Positions 50,948-58,884 of a stretch of 64,000 nt of DNA are shown piece by piece. Within the stretch, counting starts at the first letter, position 1. Every line of letters begins with the position of its first letter. Location of the stretch: assembly GCA_002154655.1 (NCBI GenBank), contig NGUZ01000002.1, forward strand, positions 124,001 to 188,000, written 5' to 3'. The stretch comes from Corynebacterium kefirresidentii (GTDB lineage: Bacteria > Actinomycetota > Actinomycetes > Mycobacteriales > Mycobacteriaceae). The position numbers were made by a program, and so were the translations under genes. The notes under the pieces are model-generated. The model saw only the letters and a program-made list of their open reading frames with translations, was not told the DNA's origin and searched no databases.

Positions 50948-52729
50948 TTAATCGATGGTCGCAATAACCTTCGAGGAATCCAGACGGTCTCCCTCAGCAG
51001 CCAAGAGCTTGATAGTGCCGCCGCGCGGCGCCTTAATAGCAGATTCCATTTTCATGGCCTCTACGGTGGCGATGGCGTCACCTTCGGCTACGGTATCGCC
51101 GTCTGCAACATTCCAAGCCACGAGGTTGGCCTCGAATGGGGAGGTGACTGCGTTGTCATCGGTGGACTGCGCACCAGCCGAAGACGGTGCCGTGGATGCA
51201 GAGCCGCCGGCCGAGGCGGCGCCTGGTGCGGCAAGGAAGTCTACTGGAACGCCAACGTTGACCAGCTTGCCATCGATCTCCACGGCAACATTGCGGCGCT
51301 GGGTGTAGATGGCTTCGACCTTTTCCACCTGGTTGGCGGCAGAAGGGCGGTAGTTGTGGTCAACCCAGTCAGTAAAGACACCAATCTCGGAAGCCCCCGC
51401 GGCAGCGGCATCCTCTGCCGGGGCAGCGGTACCGATGAGCGCAGGCTCGTCCATCATGTCTCGGTGGAACGGCAGCACGGTGCGCACGCCGGTGACGGTG
51501 AATTCGCGCAGGGCAAAGCGGGCGCGGGCCAAGGCGATCTCGCGGGTCGGGCCCCACACCACCAGCTTGGCGATCAGGGAGTCATAGTACGGCGGGATGA
51601 TCGAGCCAGAGCGTACCGCGGAATCCACGCGGATGCCCGGGCCGGTCGGCGGCTCGAAGGAGACAATGGTGCCAGGGCACGGAGCGAAGCCATTGAGGAT
51701 GTCTTCGGCATTGATGCGGAACTCAAAAGCATGGCCGTGGGATTGTGGATCCTCATCGAAGGACAGCGGCTCGCCGGCCGCGATGCGGAATTGCTCAGCG
51801 ATGATATCGGTGCCGGTGACCGCCTCGGTAACGGGGTGCTCGACCTGCACGCGGGTATTGACTTCGAGGAAAGATATGGTGCCATCCTCGGAGACGATGT
51901 ACTCGACAGTGCCGGCACCGACATAGCCCACCTTGGCGCAAATGGAGCGGGCGCCTTCGATGATGCCGTTGCGTTGGGCGTCGGAAAGCGCGGGTGCTGG
52001 GGCTTCCTCAATGAGCTTTTGGAAGCGGCGCTGGGTGGAGCAATCGCGGGTGCCGAGCACGCGCACATTGCCGTGCGTATCGGCCAACACCTGGGCCTCC
52101 ACGTGGCGCGGGTGGGTGAGGAACTTTTCTACGTAGCACTCCGCACGGCCGAAAGCCTCCATGGCCTCGCGTCCGGCGGAGTTAAACGCGCCCTCGATTT
52201 CTTCCATATTGTCCACGACCTTCAAGCCACGTCCGCCGCCACCATAAGCGGCCTTAATGGCAATGGGCAGGCCGTGTTCCTCGGCAAAGGTGCGGGCTTC
52301 TTGCCAATCATCGATGGGATCAGAAGTACCAGGTGCCAGTGGTGCGCCGACCTCTTCGGCCACGCGGCGGGCAGCAATCTTGTCACCGAGTAACTCAATA
52401 TGCTCGGGCGAAGGGCCAATCCAGATCATTCCGGCTTCAGTCACCGTGCGGGCAAAGTCGGCGTTTTCGGACAAAAAGCCATAGCCTGGGTGAATAGCAT
52501 CAGCGCCGGCACGCACCGCGATATCGAGCAGCGCGGGTACGTTCATGTAGGTATCGGCAGCCGTATTGCCTGGCAGCGCATAAGCTTCATCTGCTACCTG
52601 GGTATGCAAAGCACCCGCATCTGCTTCGGAGTAAATGGCGATGGACTTAATGCCTAGGTCGCGGGCGACGCGGGCGATACGCACGGCAATTTCGCCGCGA
52701 TTAGCAATGAGGACGGTTTTAATCTGCAT
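50948..52729 (-). CDS. Biotin carboxylase/biotin carrier protein of the oxoprolinase-like module
   Basis: 593 residues, SD GGAGAA. Complete biotin carboxylase ([47 protein letters not shown]) and a C-terminal biotinyl domain with VEAMKM, biotinyl lysine near 560; an Ala/Ser-rich linker joins them. A full paralogue of AccBC at 9081 but with its own genetic partners: it overlaps the KipI-KipA fusion by 11 bp. Urea carboxylase combines the same parts (biotin carboxylase, AHS1/AHS2, carrier), so a dedicated carboxylation of the module's substrate is suggested. Confidence 0.9.
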   Translation of the reverse strand: MQIKTVLIANRGEIAVRIARVARDLGIKSIAIYSEADAGALHTQVADEAYALPGNTAADTYMNVPALLDIAVRAGADAIHPGYGFLSENADFARTVTEAGMIWIGPSPEHIELLGDKIAARRVAEEVGAPLAPGTSDPIDDWQEARTFAEEHGLPIAIKAAYGGGGRGLKVVDNMEEIEGAFNSAGREAMEAFGRAECYVEKFLTHPRHVEAQVLADTHGNVRVLGTRDCSTQRRFQKLIEEAPAPALSDAQRNGIIEGARSICAKVGYVGAGTVEYIVSEDGTISFLEVNTRVQVEHPVTEAVTGTDIIAEQFRIAAGEPLSFDEDPQSHGHAFEFRINAEDILNGFAPCPGTIVSFEPPTGPGIRVDSAVRSGSIIPPYYDSLIAKLVVWGPTREIALARARFALREFTVTGVRTVLPFHRDMMDEPALIGTAAPAEDAAAAGASEIGVFTDWVDHNYRPSAANQVEKVEAIYTQRRNVAVEIDGKLVNVGVPVDFLAAPGAASAGGSASTAPSSAGAQSTDDNAVTSPFEANLVAWNVADGDTVAEGDAIATVEAMKMESAIKAPRGGTIKLLAAEGDRLDSSKVIATID

Positions 52730-54275
52730 TCTGTTCTCCAGTGTTCAAGGCTTGAGGTGCTACGAGTTCAAAGTTCACGCGTGCGCCGGGCGGCAGCTGC
52801 GCGGCAATATCAATATCTTCTTCCAGCACGGTGGCGATGACGGGGTAACCGCCGGTCACAGCGTGATCGCGCAGGAAGACTACGGGTTTGCCATTGGGCG
52901 GGATTTGGATGGATCCGGCGACCATGCCCTCGGACGGAAGTTCGCCGTCTTTAACACGCTCAATCGGCTCATCGCCATCGAGGCGCAGGCCCACGCGGTT
53001 GGAATCTGAGGTGACGGTCCATTCAGCATCCAGGAAGGCGGAGACATTATCGCCAAACCAGTCATCGCGGGGACCGAGCACGCAGCGCAAGGTAGCGCGG
53101 GTCTTGCCATCGGAGCTTTCGCGTACTCGTAGTGGGTTGGAAAGCTGGGCATCGGTCATGCCGGTAGAACGCGGCAGCACACCGATGACATCGCCGGTGG
53201 TGACGGGGTCTGGGCCGAGGCCAGACAGGACGTCGGTAGCCGCAGAACCGAGCTCGGATTCGGCGATGATGCCGCCGCGGATAGCCACGTAATTGCGCAT
53301 GCCTACCGTTGCGGGATCCACCGTGACGGTTTGCCCGGCCGTGACCAGTACGGGGCGGGCAAGGTGGACTGGCATCTCACCGAGGCGCACACGGGCGGTC
53401 GCACCGGTGACGCAAATGACGGTATCGGTAAGCGCGTGGAGCTTGATGCCGCCGATATTTTCCAACACCGTTGCTCCGCGCGGGTTGCCCACGGCCACGT
53501 TGGCGGTCGCGGCGGCGGCGCGGTCGGCGGCACCGGATGGAGTCACGCCAAGGTCGCCCACGCCGGGGCGGCCCAAGTCTTGATAAAGAGTGAGCAGGCC
53601 GGCGTCGATTACCTCCATGCGCGGCAGGCGGGCAGGAGCGCGTTTAGAGCGCGCCGAGTGATCGACGAGCTCCGGTAGCTTATCCACGCTGCGGTAGCGC
53701 ACGCGGTCGCCCGGCTGCACCAAGGCTGGCGGGTTGGCATTGGAATCCCACATCGGCGTATTGGTGGTGCCCAGCAGCTGCCAGCCACCCGGGGAGACGC
53801 GTGGGTAAACCGCGGAAAACTCGCCCGCAATGCCTACGGCACCGGCCGGTACTGCGGTACGGGGGCTGGACGCCTGGGAGGGGTCCGACGGCGCGCAGTA
53901 GGTAAATCCCGGGGCAAAGCCACCAAAGGCCGCGGTCCACTCGGTGGAGGTATGCCAACTAATGAGCGCTTCGCGCGAGAGGCCAAGCAAGTCTGCGGCC
54001 TCATCGACATCTTCTCCGTCATAGAGCACATCGATTTCTACCGTGCGCGCCTCTGCGGTCGCGGCTGTGGCAGGGGAAAAGTGTTGCAAAAATTCCGCCG
54101 CATCGCGCGCCGAATCGGGTGCCTCAAAGGTCAGCAGCAGGGTAGTGGCGGCCGCGATGCAGTCCACCTGATTCTTCAAAGGCTTGGCAGAAAGCGCAGC
54201 ATGCCAGTCCATGACTTGGTTTAATCCCTCCAAGTCAATGAGCAATGCGCGAGTGCCCACAAAATTAATGTTCAT
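52719..54275 (-). CDS. Fused 5-oxoprolinase subunits KipI-KipA (PxpB-PxpC; AHS1-AHS2)
   Basis: 518 residues. Residues about 1-205 are the KipI/AHS1 domain (FGGFAPGFTYC, RTAVPAGAVGIAGEFSAVYP, SPGGWQLLGTT). Residues about 225-505 are the KipA/AHS2 domain (VIDAGLLTLYQDLGRPG, GVTPSGAADRAA, YVAIRGGI, LGPRDDWF, SDSNRVGLRLDG, GMVAGSIQIPPNG). In many bacteria these are separate genes and with PxpA form an ATP-dependent 5-oxoprolinase; the same two domains form the carboxyltransferase part of urea carboxylase. It overlaps ycsF by one base and the carboxylase gene by 11. Confidence 0.92.
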   Translation of the reverse strand: MNINFVGTRALLIDLEGLNQVMDWHAALSAKPLKNQVDCIAAATTLLLTFEAPDSARDAAEFLQHFSPATAATAEARTVEIDVLYDGEDVDEAADLLGLSREALISWHTSTEWTAAFGGFAPGFTYCAPSDPSQASSPRTAVPAGAVGIAGEFSAVYPRVSPGGWQLLGTTNTPMWDSNANPPALVQPGDRVRYRSVDKLPELVDHSARSKRAPARLPRMEVIDAGLLTLYQDLGRPGVGDLGVTPSGAADRAAAATANVAVGNPRGATVLENIGGIKLHALTDTVICVTGATARVRLGEMPVHLARPVLVTAGQTVTVDPATVGMRNYVAIRGGIIAESELGSAATDVLSGLGPDPVTTGDVIGVLPRSTGMTDAQLSNPLRVRESSDGKTRATLRCVLGPRDDWFGDNVSAFLDAEWTVTSDSNRVGLRLDGDEPIERVKDGELPSEGMVAGSIQIPPNGKPVVFLRDHAVTGGYPVIATVLEEDIDIAAQLPPGARVNFELVAPQALNTGEQNAD

Positions 54276-55036
54276 TAGATGAAGCTCCGAATCTCGATAC
54301 CCTCAGCCCGCAGGCGCTCCACTACGCCGCGTAGCAGCTTCACCGCGCCGGGCGAATCACCGTGGGTACATACGGATTGCGCATCTACCTCAAGCTTCGT
54401 GCCATCCGCGGCCGTAATCGAACCGGTTTGCGCTACCTCCAGTACTCGCTGCACCACCTCATCGGCACTGCCTAGCACCGCATTGGCTTCCTTGCGCGAG
54501 ACAAGCGTGCCATCGGGGTTGTAATTGCGGTCCGCAAAGGCCTCACGGATGACGGTGAGCCCGCTTTGCTTGGCGACGTCCACTGCTACGCCCCCAGGCA
54601 GCAACATTACCGGCAAGTCACCAAAGGCCTTGATGCCCTTGATGACGCCTTCTGCCTGCGCCTTATCCTTCACGATCGCGTTATACATTGCGCCGTGCGG
54701 CTTCACATAAGAGACCGTGGTGCCATTGGCGCGAGCCAAAGCATCAAGTGCGCCGATTTGATAAGTCACCTCATCGGCGAGTTCGTTCGGGTTGTAATCA
54801 ATAAAGCGGCGACCGAAGCCTGCGGCGTCGTTATAACCCACGTGCGCGCCTACGGTCACGCCGGCCTCTGCGGCTGCCTTAAGCGTGCCGGCAATAGAGT
54901 GTGGGTCACCCGCATGGAACCCGGTGGCCACGTTTGCTGAGGAGACCATCTCCAGCATCGCCGCGTCATCTGCGACCGGGTTGCCTGCAGTGGTCTCTCC
55001 CAAATCCGCATTGAGATCGATATGGAGCGCGGACAT
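54275..55036 (-). CDS. pxpA: LamB/YcsF family 5-oxoprolinase subunit A
   Basis: 253 residues with SD AAGGA. IDLNADLGE at the start, NVATGFHAGDP, GAHVGYNDAAGFGRR, YVKPHGAMYN and DRNYNPDGTLVSR are the YcsF/PxpA signatures. With PxpB and PxpC it opens 5-oxo-L-proline to glutamate at the cost of ATP. First gene of the four-gene minus operon; the TTGTTGAACAA box lies 19 bp before its start, within reach of the promoter. Confidence 0.93.
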   Translation of the reverse strand: MSALHIDLNADLGETTAGNPVADDAAMLEMVSSANVATGFHAGDPHSIAGTLKAAAEAGVTVGAHVGYNDAAGFGRRFIDYNPNELADEVTYQIGALDALARANGTTVSYVKPHGAMYNAIVKDKAQAEGVIKGIKAFGDLPVMLLPGGVAVDVAKQSGLTVIREAFADRNYNPDGTLVSRKEANAVLGSADEVVQRVLEVAQTGSITAADGTKLEVDAQSVCTHGDSPGAVKLLRGVVERLRAEGIEIRSFI

Positions 55037-55054
55037 TCAACACCGTCCTTAAGA

Positions 55055-55065
55055 TTGTTGAACAA
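55055..55065. promoter_or_regulatory. Operator-like palindrome before ycsF/pxpA
   Basis: TTGTTGAACAA, identical to 48174-48184. It starts 19 bp upstream of the pxpA ATG, inside the expected 5' leader or core promoter, a position suited to repression. Confidence 0.75.
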
Positions 55066-55156
55066 TTCGAATGGGCTTAAGTGTAACCCTCGACACTGCC
55101 ATTTGTGAAGCTGATTACGTTTGCACTACCCGCGTGTACACCCCCACCCGTATACG

Positions 55157-55198
55157 GGAAACCGCCCCGTCTCGGAGAAGGGATCCGAGGCGGGGCGG
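55157..55198 (-). terminator. Terminator of the CAP-domain gene
   Basis: CCGCCCCGTCTCGG (55162-55175), 9-base loop, CCGAGGCGGGGCGG (55185-55198), one wobble; the minus strand continues TTTCCC. It lies 50 bp after the CAP gene stop. A small palindrome CCCGTATACGGG (55148-55159) follows. Confidence 0.8.
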
Positions 55199-55247
55199 CA
55201 TAGCTCGCTAGAGTCCAAGAGTCCCTAGGCTCTAGCTTTATAAATCT

Positions 55248-55811
55248 TTAGCGTCCGTAGTTCTGGACGGCGTAGAGCTTGCCTTCAGAGTTGATGGCAA
55301 CGCCAACGCCGATGGTCTTGGCGCGTGGGTCCAGCATGATCTTGCGGTGGCCCGGGGACTCGTACCAGAGCTTTACTAGCAGCGCATCGGAGTAGTCGCT
55401 CCATGCCTGCAGCACGTTTTCACCGCCGGCCGGGATATTGGCTGGGTAGTAGTTCCAGTGCTGCGGGCGGTGGCTGAGCTTATCGGCGCGAACCAACTGA
55501 TTGGCCCAATCCTGGGCTAGGCCATTGAGCGCACCGTTGGCGCGAACCGGGCGCAAGCCGTGTGCCTTGCGGTAGTCGTTGGTGTAGTTGATGATGTTCT
55601 GGACGCGGCTGGAAGCTGGAGCGACCGGTTTTGCAGTGGCAGCCGGAGCAATGGGCAGATTGGCGGAAGGTACCGGAAGGTTCACGCCACCGAAGCTACT
55701 CAAGGAGCTCGATGCCTCTGCAGGAGCTACGCCAACGCTGAGGGCGACGGCTGCTGCAAGCGCAGGAGCGACGAATTTCTTGGCAGAGAAGTGAACTTTG
55801 GGGGTAAACAT
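55248..55811 (-). CDS. Secreted CAP (SCP/PR-1) domain protein
   Basis: 187 residues, SD GAAAGG. Signal peptide with basic start (KVHFSAKKF) cleaved near AEA. After a Pro/Ala linker, the CAP domain runs from about 68 to 187: IINYTNDYRKAHGLRPV, LAQDWANQL, LSHRP, GENVLQAW, WYESPGHRKIML and VGVAIN. His and Glu of the CAP cavity are in place. Exported, role unknown; relatives in corynebacteria and mycobacteria are wall-associated. Confidence 0.88.
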   Translation of the reverse strand: MFTPKVHFSAKKFVAPALAAAVALSVGVAPAEASSSLSSFGGVNLPVPSANLPIAPAATAKPVAPASSRVQNIINYTNDYRKAHGLRPVRANGALNGLAQDWANQLVRADKLSHRPQHWNYYPANIPAGGENVLQAWSDYSDALLVKLWYESPGHRKIMLDPRAKTIGVGVAINSEGKLYAVQNYGR

Positions 55812-56317
55812 AAGCGGTGCCTTTCTGCTGGAACCTAGCGGGTATCACAAGGGTGGGAATCGCGGGGTGTTCACGGCGAATTTCCGTTCCTCCTCACTTA
55901 AAATTTAATCAATTACCACAGGGTAAAAGCCAACTGACCAGCAATTATTAGGATTCCTAAAGATGATTTGCTGGAAAACTAATTACTTCTTAGTTATTTC
56001 TCGATTTGAGCTAGGAAACCCCTAAATTCCCTCAGTGACGGCGTTGAATGCCTCGCCCCACGGGGGTAATTTTCAATCTATATCTCAGGTTCCCGGAGAA
56101 ATGAGGTTGATTTAAGGTATATGGGCCCAGTTTTAAGCCAGCCACCGGCGAAACTGGCCGGTTTCTTGCTAGAGCCTGTGAAGAACCTTGTGGTTTCTGG
56201 TTGTTATAAGATTTATGAGATTCCACCATGTCGGCACATAGTCTCGCCTGAGCCTCTTAGGCGCATTGCCCCGTCCGTGGGGGGCAGCAGAATCGCGGTA
56301 TCTTCGCGCTGTTTAGG
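55812..56317. other. Gene-free region upstream of the CAP gene
   Basis: About 500 bases, more AT-rich than the surroundings, with no supported gene. A small hairpin ACCGGC/GCCGGT at 56144-56162 followed by TTTCTTG reads as a plus-strand terminator and hints at a short transcript in this interval. On the minus strand the first 290 bases would be a long leader for the CAP gene. No riboswitch could be recognised. Confidence 0.35.
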
Positions 56318-56356
56318 TATAAAAAGAGCGCTCAGCGGAGAAATCGCTGAGCGCTC
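56318..56356 (-). terminator. Rho-independent terminator of the fructose PTS gene
   Basis: A perfect 12-bp stem, GAGCGCTCAGCG (56326-56337) with CGCTGAGCGCTC (56345-56356), 7-base loop, followed on the minus strand by TTTTTATACC. It lies 16 bp after the PTS gene stop. Confidence 0.92.
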
Positions 56357-56372
56357 GCAAAAGTAAGGCTTT

Positions 56373-58271
56373 TTAAGCCTGGTTGGTCGCGGCCGTCTTG
56401 TTAGTAGAGGGGGCGGGCGAAAGGGCCGAGGAAATGATGTCGGCGGCTTCCTTCCGGTTCCGTGCTCTGTGGAGTTGGGCGCGGAAGTCTTCCTTCATGA
56501 TGTTGCGGGCGAGCTTGGATAATAGCTTGAGGTGCTGCTTTCCGGCATCGTCGGGAACGGCGATAAGGAAGGCGAGGGTGGTTGGGTCCTCGCCCTCGGC
56601 CCACGTGACACCCTGGGGCAGGCGGGCGAAGGCAAGGGTGGGTACCTTTACCCCGGCAGACCGCGCGTGCGGAATGGCTACGCCGTGTCCCACACCGGTG
56701 GAACGGGTAGATTCGCGCTGCATTGCGGCGCTAGCGACCGCTTCCGCATCGGACATGCGCGGAGAGGTGAGCTTCACTAGGGAACGAATGACCTCTTCGC
56801 TGGAAGAGCCCAAGTCCTTATCCAGACTGATCGTGTCCACGGCTACCAGCGGCTTATCCTTGCGCTGCGTCAACCCCACTAGCAGGAGGATAAGGCCCGC
56901 GCAGACCGCGATGCCGGCGAGCATGGCGATAAAGAAACCTACGACATTGTCTACGGCGCCGAGCACCGCGACGATTGGCCCGCCGTGCATTACGTGGTCT
57001 TGCGCGCCAAATGCTCCGGCAAGTGCACCGGCTACGGCACCACCAGCAACATTGGCGGGAATAACTTGCAATGGGCGTGCGGCAGCGAGCGGAATAGCGC
57101 CCTCAGTAATGCCGAAGAATCCCATGAACAATGCAGCGATGCCGGCATCATTTTCCGCTTTGTTAAACCAGCGGCGACGCAGAAGCGTCGCTACGCCCAC
57201 GGCAAGAGGTGGCACAGCAATGGCGCAGGCCGCCATGCCCATCGGCGCCGCGTTGCCGGCCGCGATCATGCCGCCGCCAAAGAGGAAGGCTGTCTTATTG
57301 AAGGGGCCACCCATGTCGAAGGCAATCATGGCGCCAAGGATGAGGCCCAACACGATGACGGAGGATCCCTGCATGCCGGCGAGGTACTCAGTCATTGTTT
57401 CGAAAGCAGCCGAGACAGGTGCGCCAATGAGCAAAATAAAGATAAGCCCCACGATGAGGGTGGTGAAAATCGGGATGACGATGATGGGCCAGATCGGTGC
57501 AATGAATTTGTGCACTGGAATCTTCTTAATGGCCAGGGCCACATAACCAGACAAGATACCGGTGACAATGCCGCCCAAGAAGCCGGCGCCCGTTTCAGAC
57601 CCATATAGGGATCCGGTGGTGGCGATGAGGCCGGTGATAAGGCCAGGCGCAAGGCCCGGTCGGTCCGCGATGCCCACTGCGATGTAGCCGGAGAGAACTG
57701 GAACCATCAGTGAAAACGCCAGAGCGCCGAGTTCATTGACCGTGTTCCAGAAGCTATCTTCTGGAATCGCCATGCCCTCAGGCGTTGGGGTGCCACCGAT
57801 AGAGAGGGCTACCGCAATGAGCAAACCGCCGGTAACCACGAACGGGATCATGTGTGAGACGCCGTTCATCAGCGCTTTGTACAAGGTCTGGCCAATACTA
57901 TTTTTGCGGGGCGCTTCTTCTTCCTGGCTGTCTGTAGATCCTTCCCAGCGCGCAGCGCTTAAGGACCTGCTTAGTAGTTCCTTTGGGTGTTTGATGGCCT
58001 CGTCCACGCCGGTGGCCTCGAGGCGTTTGCCATGGAAGCGGTCTTTGGAAATTACAGTATCGGCACCAATGACAATGGCATCGGCGTCTTCGATATCTTG
58101 CTTGCTAAAGGCTCCTTCGACGCCGATAGAACCGTGAGTTTCAATCTTGATGCGGTAGCCCAGTTCTTGGGCTGCGGCCTCGAGGTTCTCGGCCGCCATA
58201 TAGGTATGCGCGATGCCCGTCGGACACGCCGTGATGGCGAGGATGAGGGGTGATGACTCTGAAGTGCTCAT
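56373..58271 (-). CDS. fruA: Fructose-type PTS permease, fused IIB-IIC-IIA
   Basis: 632 residues. IIB (about 8-105) with phospho-cysteine Cys16 in AITACPTGIAHTYMAAE; IIC (about 130-455) with eight or more membrane segments, including GGPFNKTAFLFGGGM and GITEGAIPLA; IIA (about 475-615) with phospho-histidine near 535 in GVAIPHARS. It imports and phosphorylates fructose or a related sugar. There is no SD; TTTAAT stands 7 bases before the ATG. fruK and fruR are not adjacent, unlike the usual corynebacterial cluster, so the gene symbol is by domain type only. Confidence 0.88.
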   Translation of the reverse strand: MSTSESSPLILAITACPTGIAHTYMAAENLEAAAQELGYRIKIETHGSIGVEGAFSKQDIEDADAIVIGADTVISKDRFHGKRLEATGVDEAIKHPKELLSRSLSAARWEGSTDSQEEEAPRKNSIGQTLYKALMNGVSHMIPFVVTGGLLIAVALSIGGTPTPEGMAIPEDSFWNTVNELGALAFSLMVPVLSGYIAVGIADRPGLAPGLITGLIATTGSLYGSETGAGFLGGIVTGILSGYVALAIKKIPVHKFIAPIWPIIVIPIFTTLIVGLIFILLIGAPVSAAFETMTEYLAGMQGSSVIVLGLILGAMIAFDMGGPFNKTAFLFGGGMIAAGNAAPMGMAACAIAVPPLAVGVATLLRRRWFNKAENDAGIAALFMGFFGITEGAIPLAAARPLQVIPANVAGGAVAGALAGAFGAQDHVMHGGPIVAVLGAVDNVVGFFIAMLAGIAVCAGLILLLVGLTQRKDKPLVAVDTISLDKDLGSSSEEVIRSLVKLTSPRMSDAEAVASAAMQRESTRSTGVGHGVAIPHARSAGVKVPTLAFARLPQGVTWAEGEDPTTLAFLIAVPDDAGKQHLKLLSKLARNIMKEDFRAQLHRARNRKEAADIISSALSPAPSTNKTAATNQA

Positions 58272-58286
58272 GAGTCTTATTAAACG

Positions 58287-58298
58287 GCAAACGTTTGC
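58287..58298. promoter_or_regulatory. Operator-like palindrome upstream of fruA
   Basis: GCAAACGTTTGC, a perfect 12-bp palindrome with central CG, 15-27 bases before the PTS start codon. If the gene is leaderless, the site lies between or over the promoter boxes. A LacI/GalR-type repressor would fit. Confidence 0.65.
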
Positions 58299-58374
58299 GT
58301 TGGCACAATAGGGGATTGTCGTCTTATGCGCCGGTACGCTGGAAGCACCCGAGCACAGAAAAGGACGCCACGCC

Positions 58375-58884
58375 GTGAGTAAAGCATCGCCGGATAATAT
58401 CTTGCTCTACCTGCCGCAAAAGCAGGAGGACCAAGTACGCGAAATTTTTGCCGGCCTCGCCCAGCGCGGCTTTCCCGTCCAGCATCAACGCCCGCACATT
58501 ACTGTGACCTTTTCACCGCACATGCAGCCAGAGGTCGTGGAGTTAGCGGCGCAGCTGCTGCCGCCTGTCATACCGGCAGATTTCCGGCGGGTAGGAAACG
58601 TCATTTTCGGCACCAAGCGCAAGCAGACGGTGGCTTGGCTGCTTGAAACGACCGACGAGCTAGAAATTGCCGCGCGAAAAATCAGTGCCGCCAATCCGGA
58701 CGGGCGCGGGCCCCGGTGGACCCCGCATCTGACCATGGGGTTGCGCCTGCCGCGCGAAGAGGTTCCTGGCTATATCCACGCAATGGATGAGCTCACCTCA
58801 TCGCATTTCAAGGAGCTTAGCGCCGTAGAAGCTGCTTATTGGCGGCCGCGCACGCAGGAAAAGACAGTACTGGCTGAGGTCTAG
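58375..58884 (+). CDS. 2H phosphoesterase (2'-5' RNA ligase-like)
   Basis: 169 residues from GTG, SD AAAAGGA. Two H-x-T-x motifs define the family: RPHITVTF (about 39-46) and TPHLTMGL (about 119-126). Such proteins cleave cyclic phosphodiesters of RNA or nucleotides, or ligate 2'-5' bonds. The natural substrate is unknown. It meets the amidase gene tail-to-tail, sharing CTAG for both stops. Confidence 0.85.
   Translation: MSKASPDNILLYLPQKQEDQVREIFAGLAQRGFPVQHQRPHITVTFSPHMQPEVVELAAQLLPPVIPADFRRVGNVIFGTKRKQTVAWLLETTDELEIAARKISAANPDGRGPRWTPHLTMGLRLPREEVPGYIHAMDELTSSHFKELSAVEAAYWRPRTQEKTVLAEV

Noticed and set aside
50903..52393. 496-codon open frame antisense to the second biotin carboxylase gene
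   Set aside because: Glycine/arginine-rich shadow with no SD or domain; the opposite strand is an unmistakable enzyme. A similar shadow of 247 codons occurs opposite the first AccBC.
55812..56100. Cyclic di-AMP riboswitch ahead of the CAP-domain gene
   Set aside because: Such riboswitches precede wall-hydrolase genes in actinobacteria and the leader is long, but none of the conserved sequence blocks could be matched by eye.
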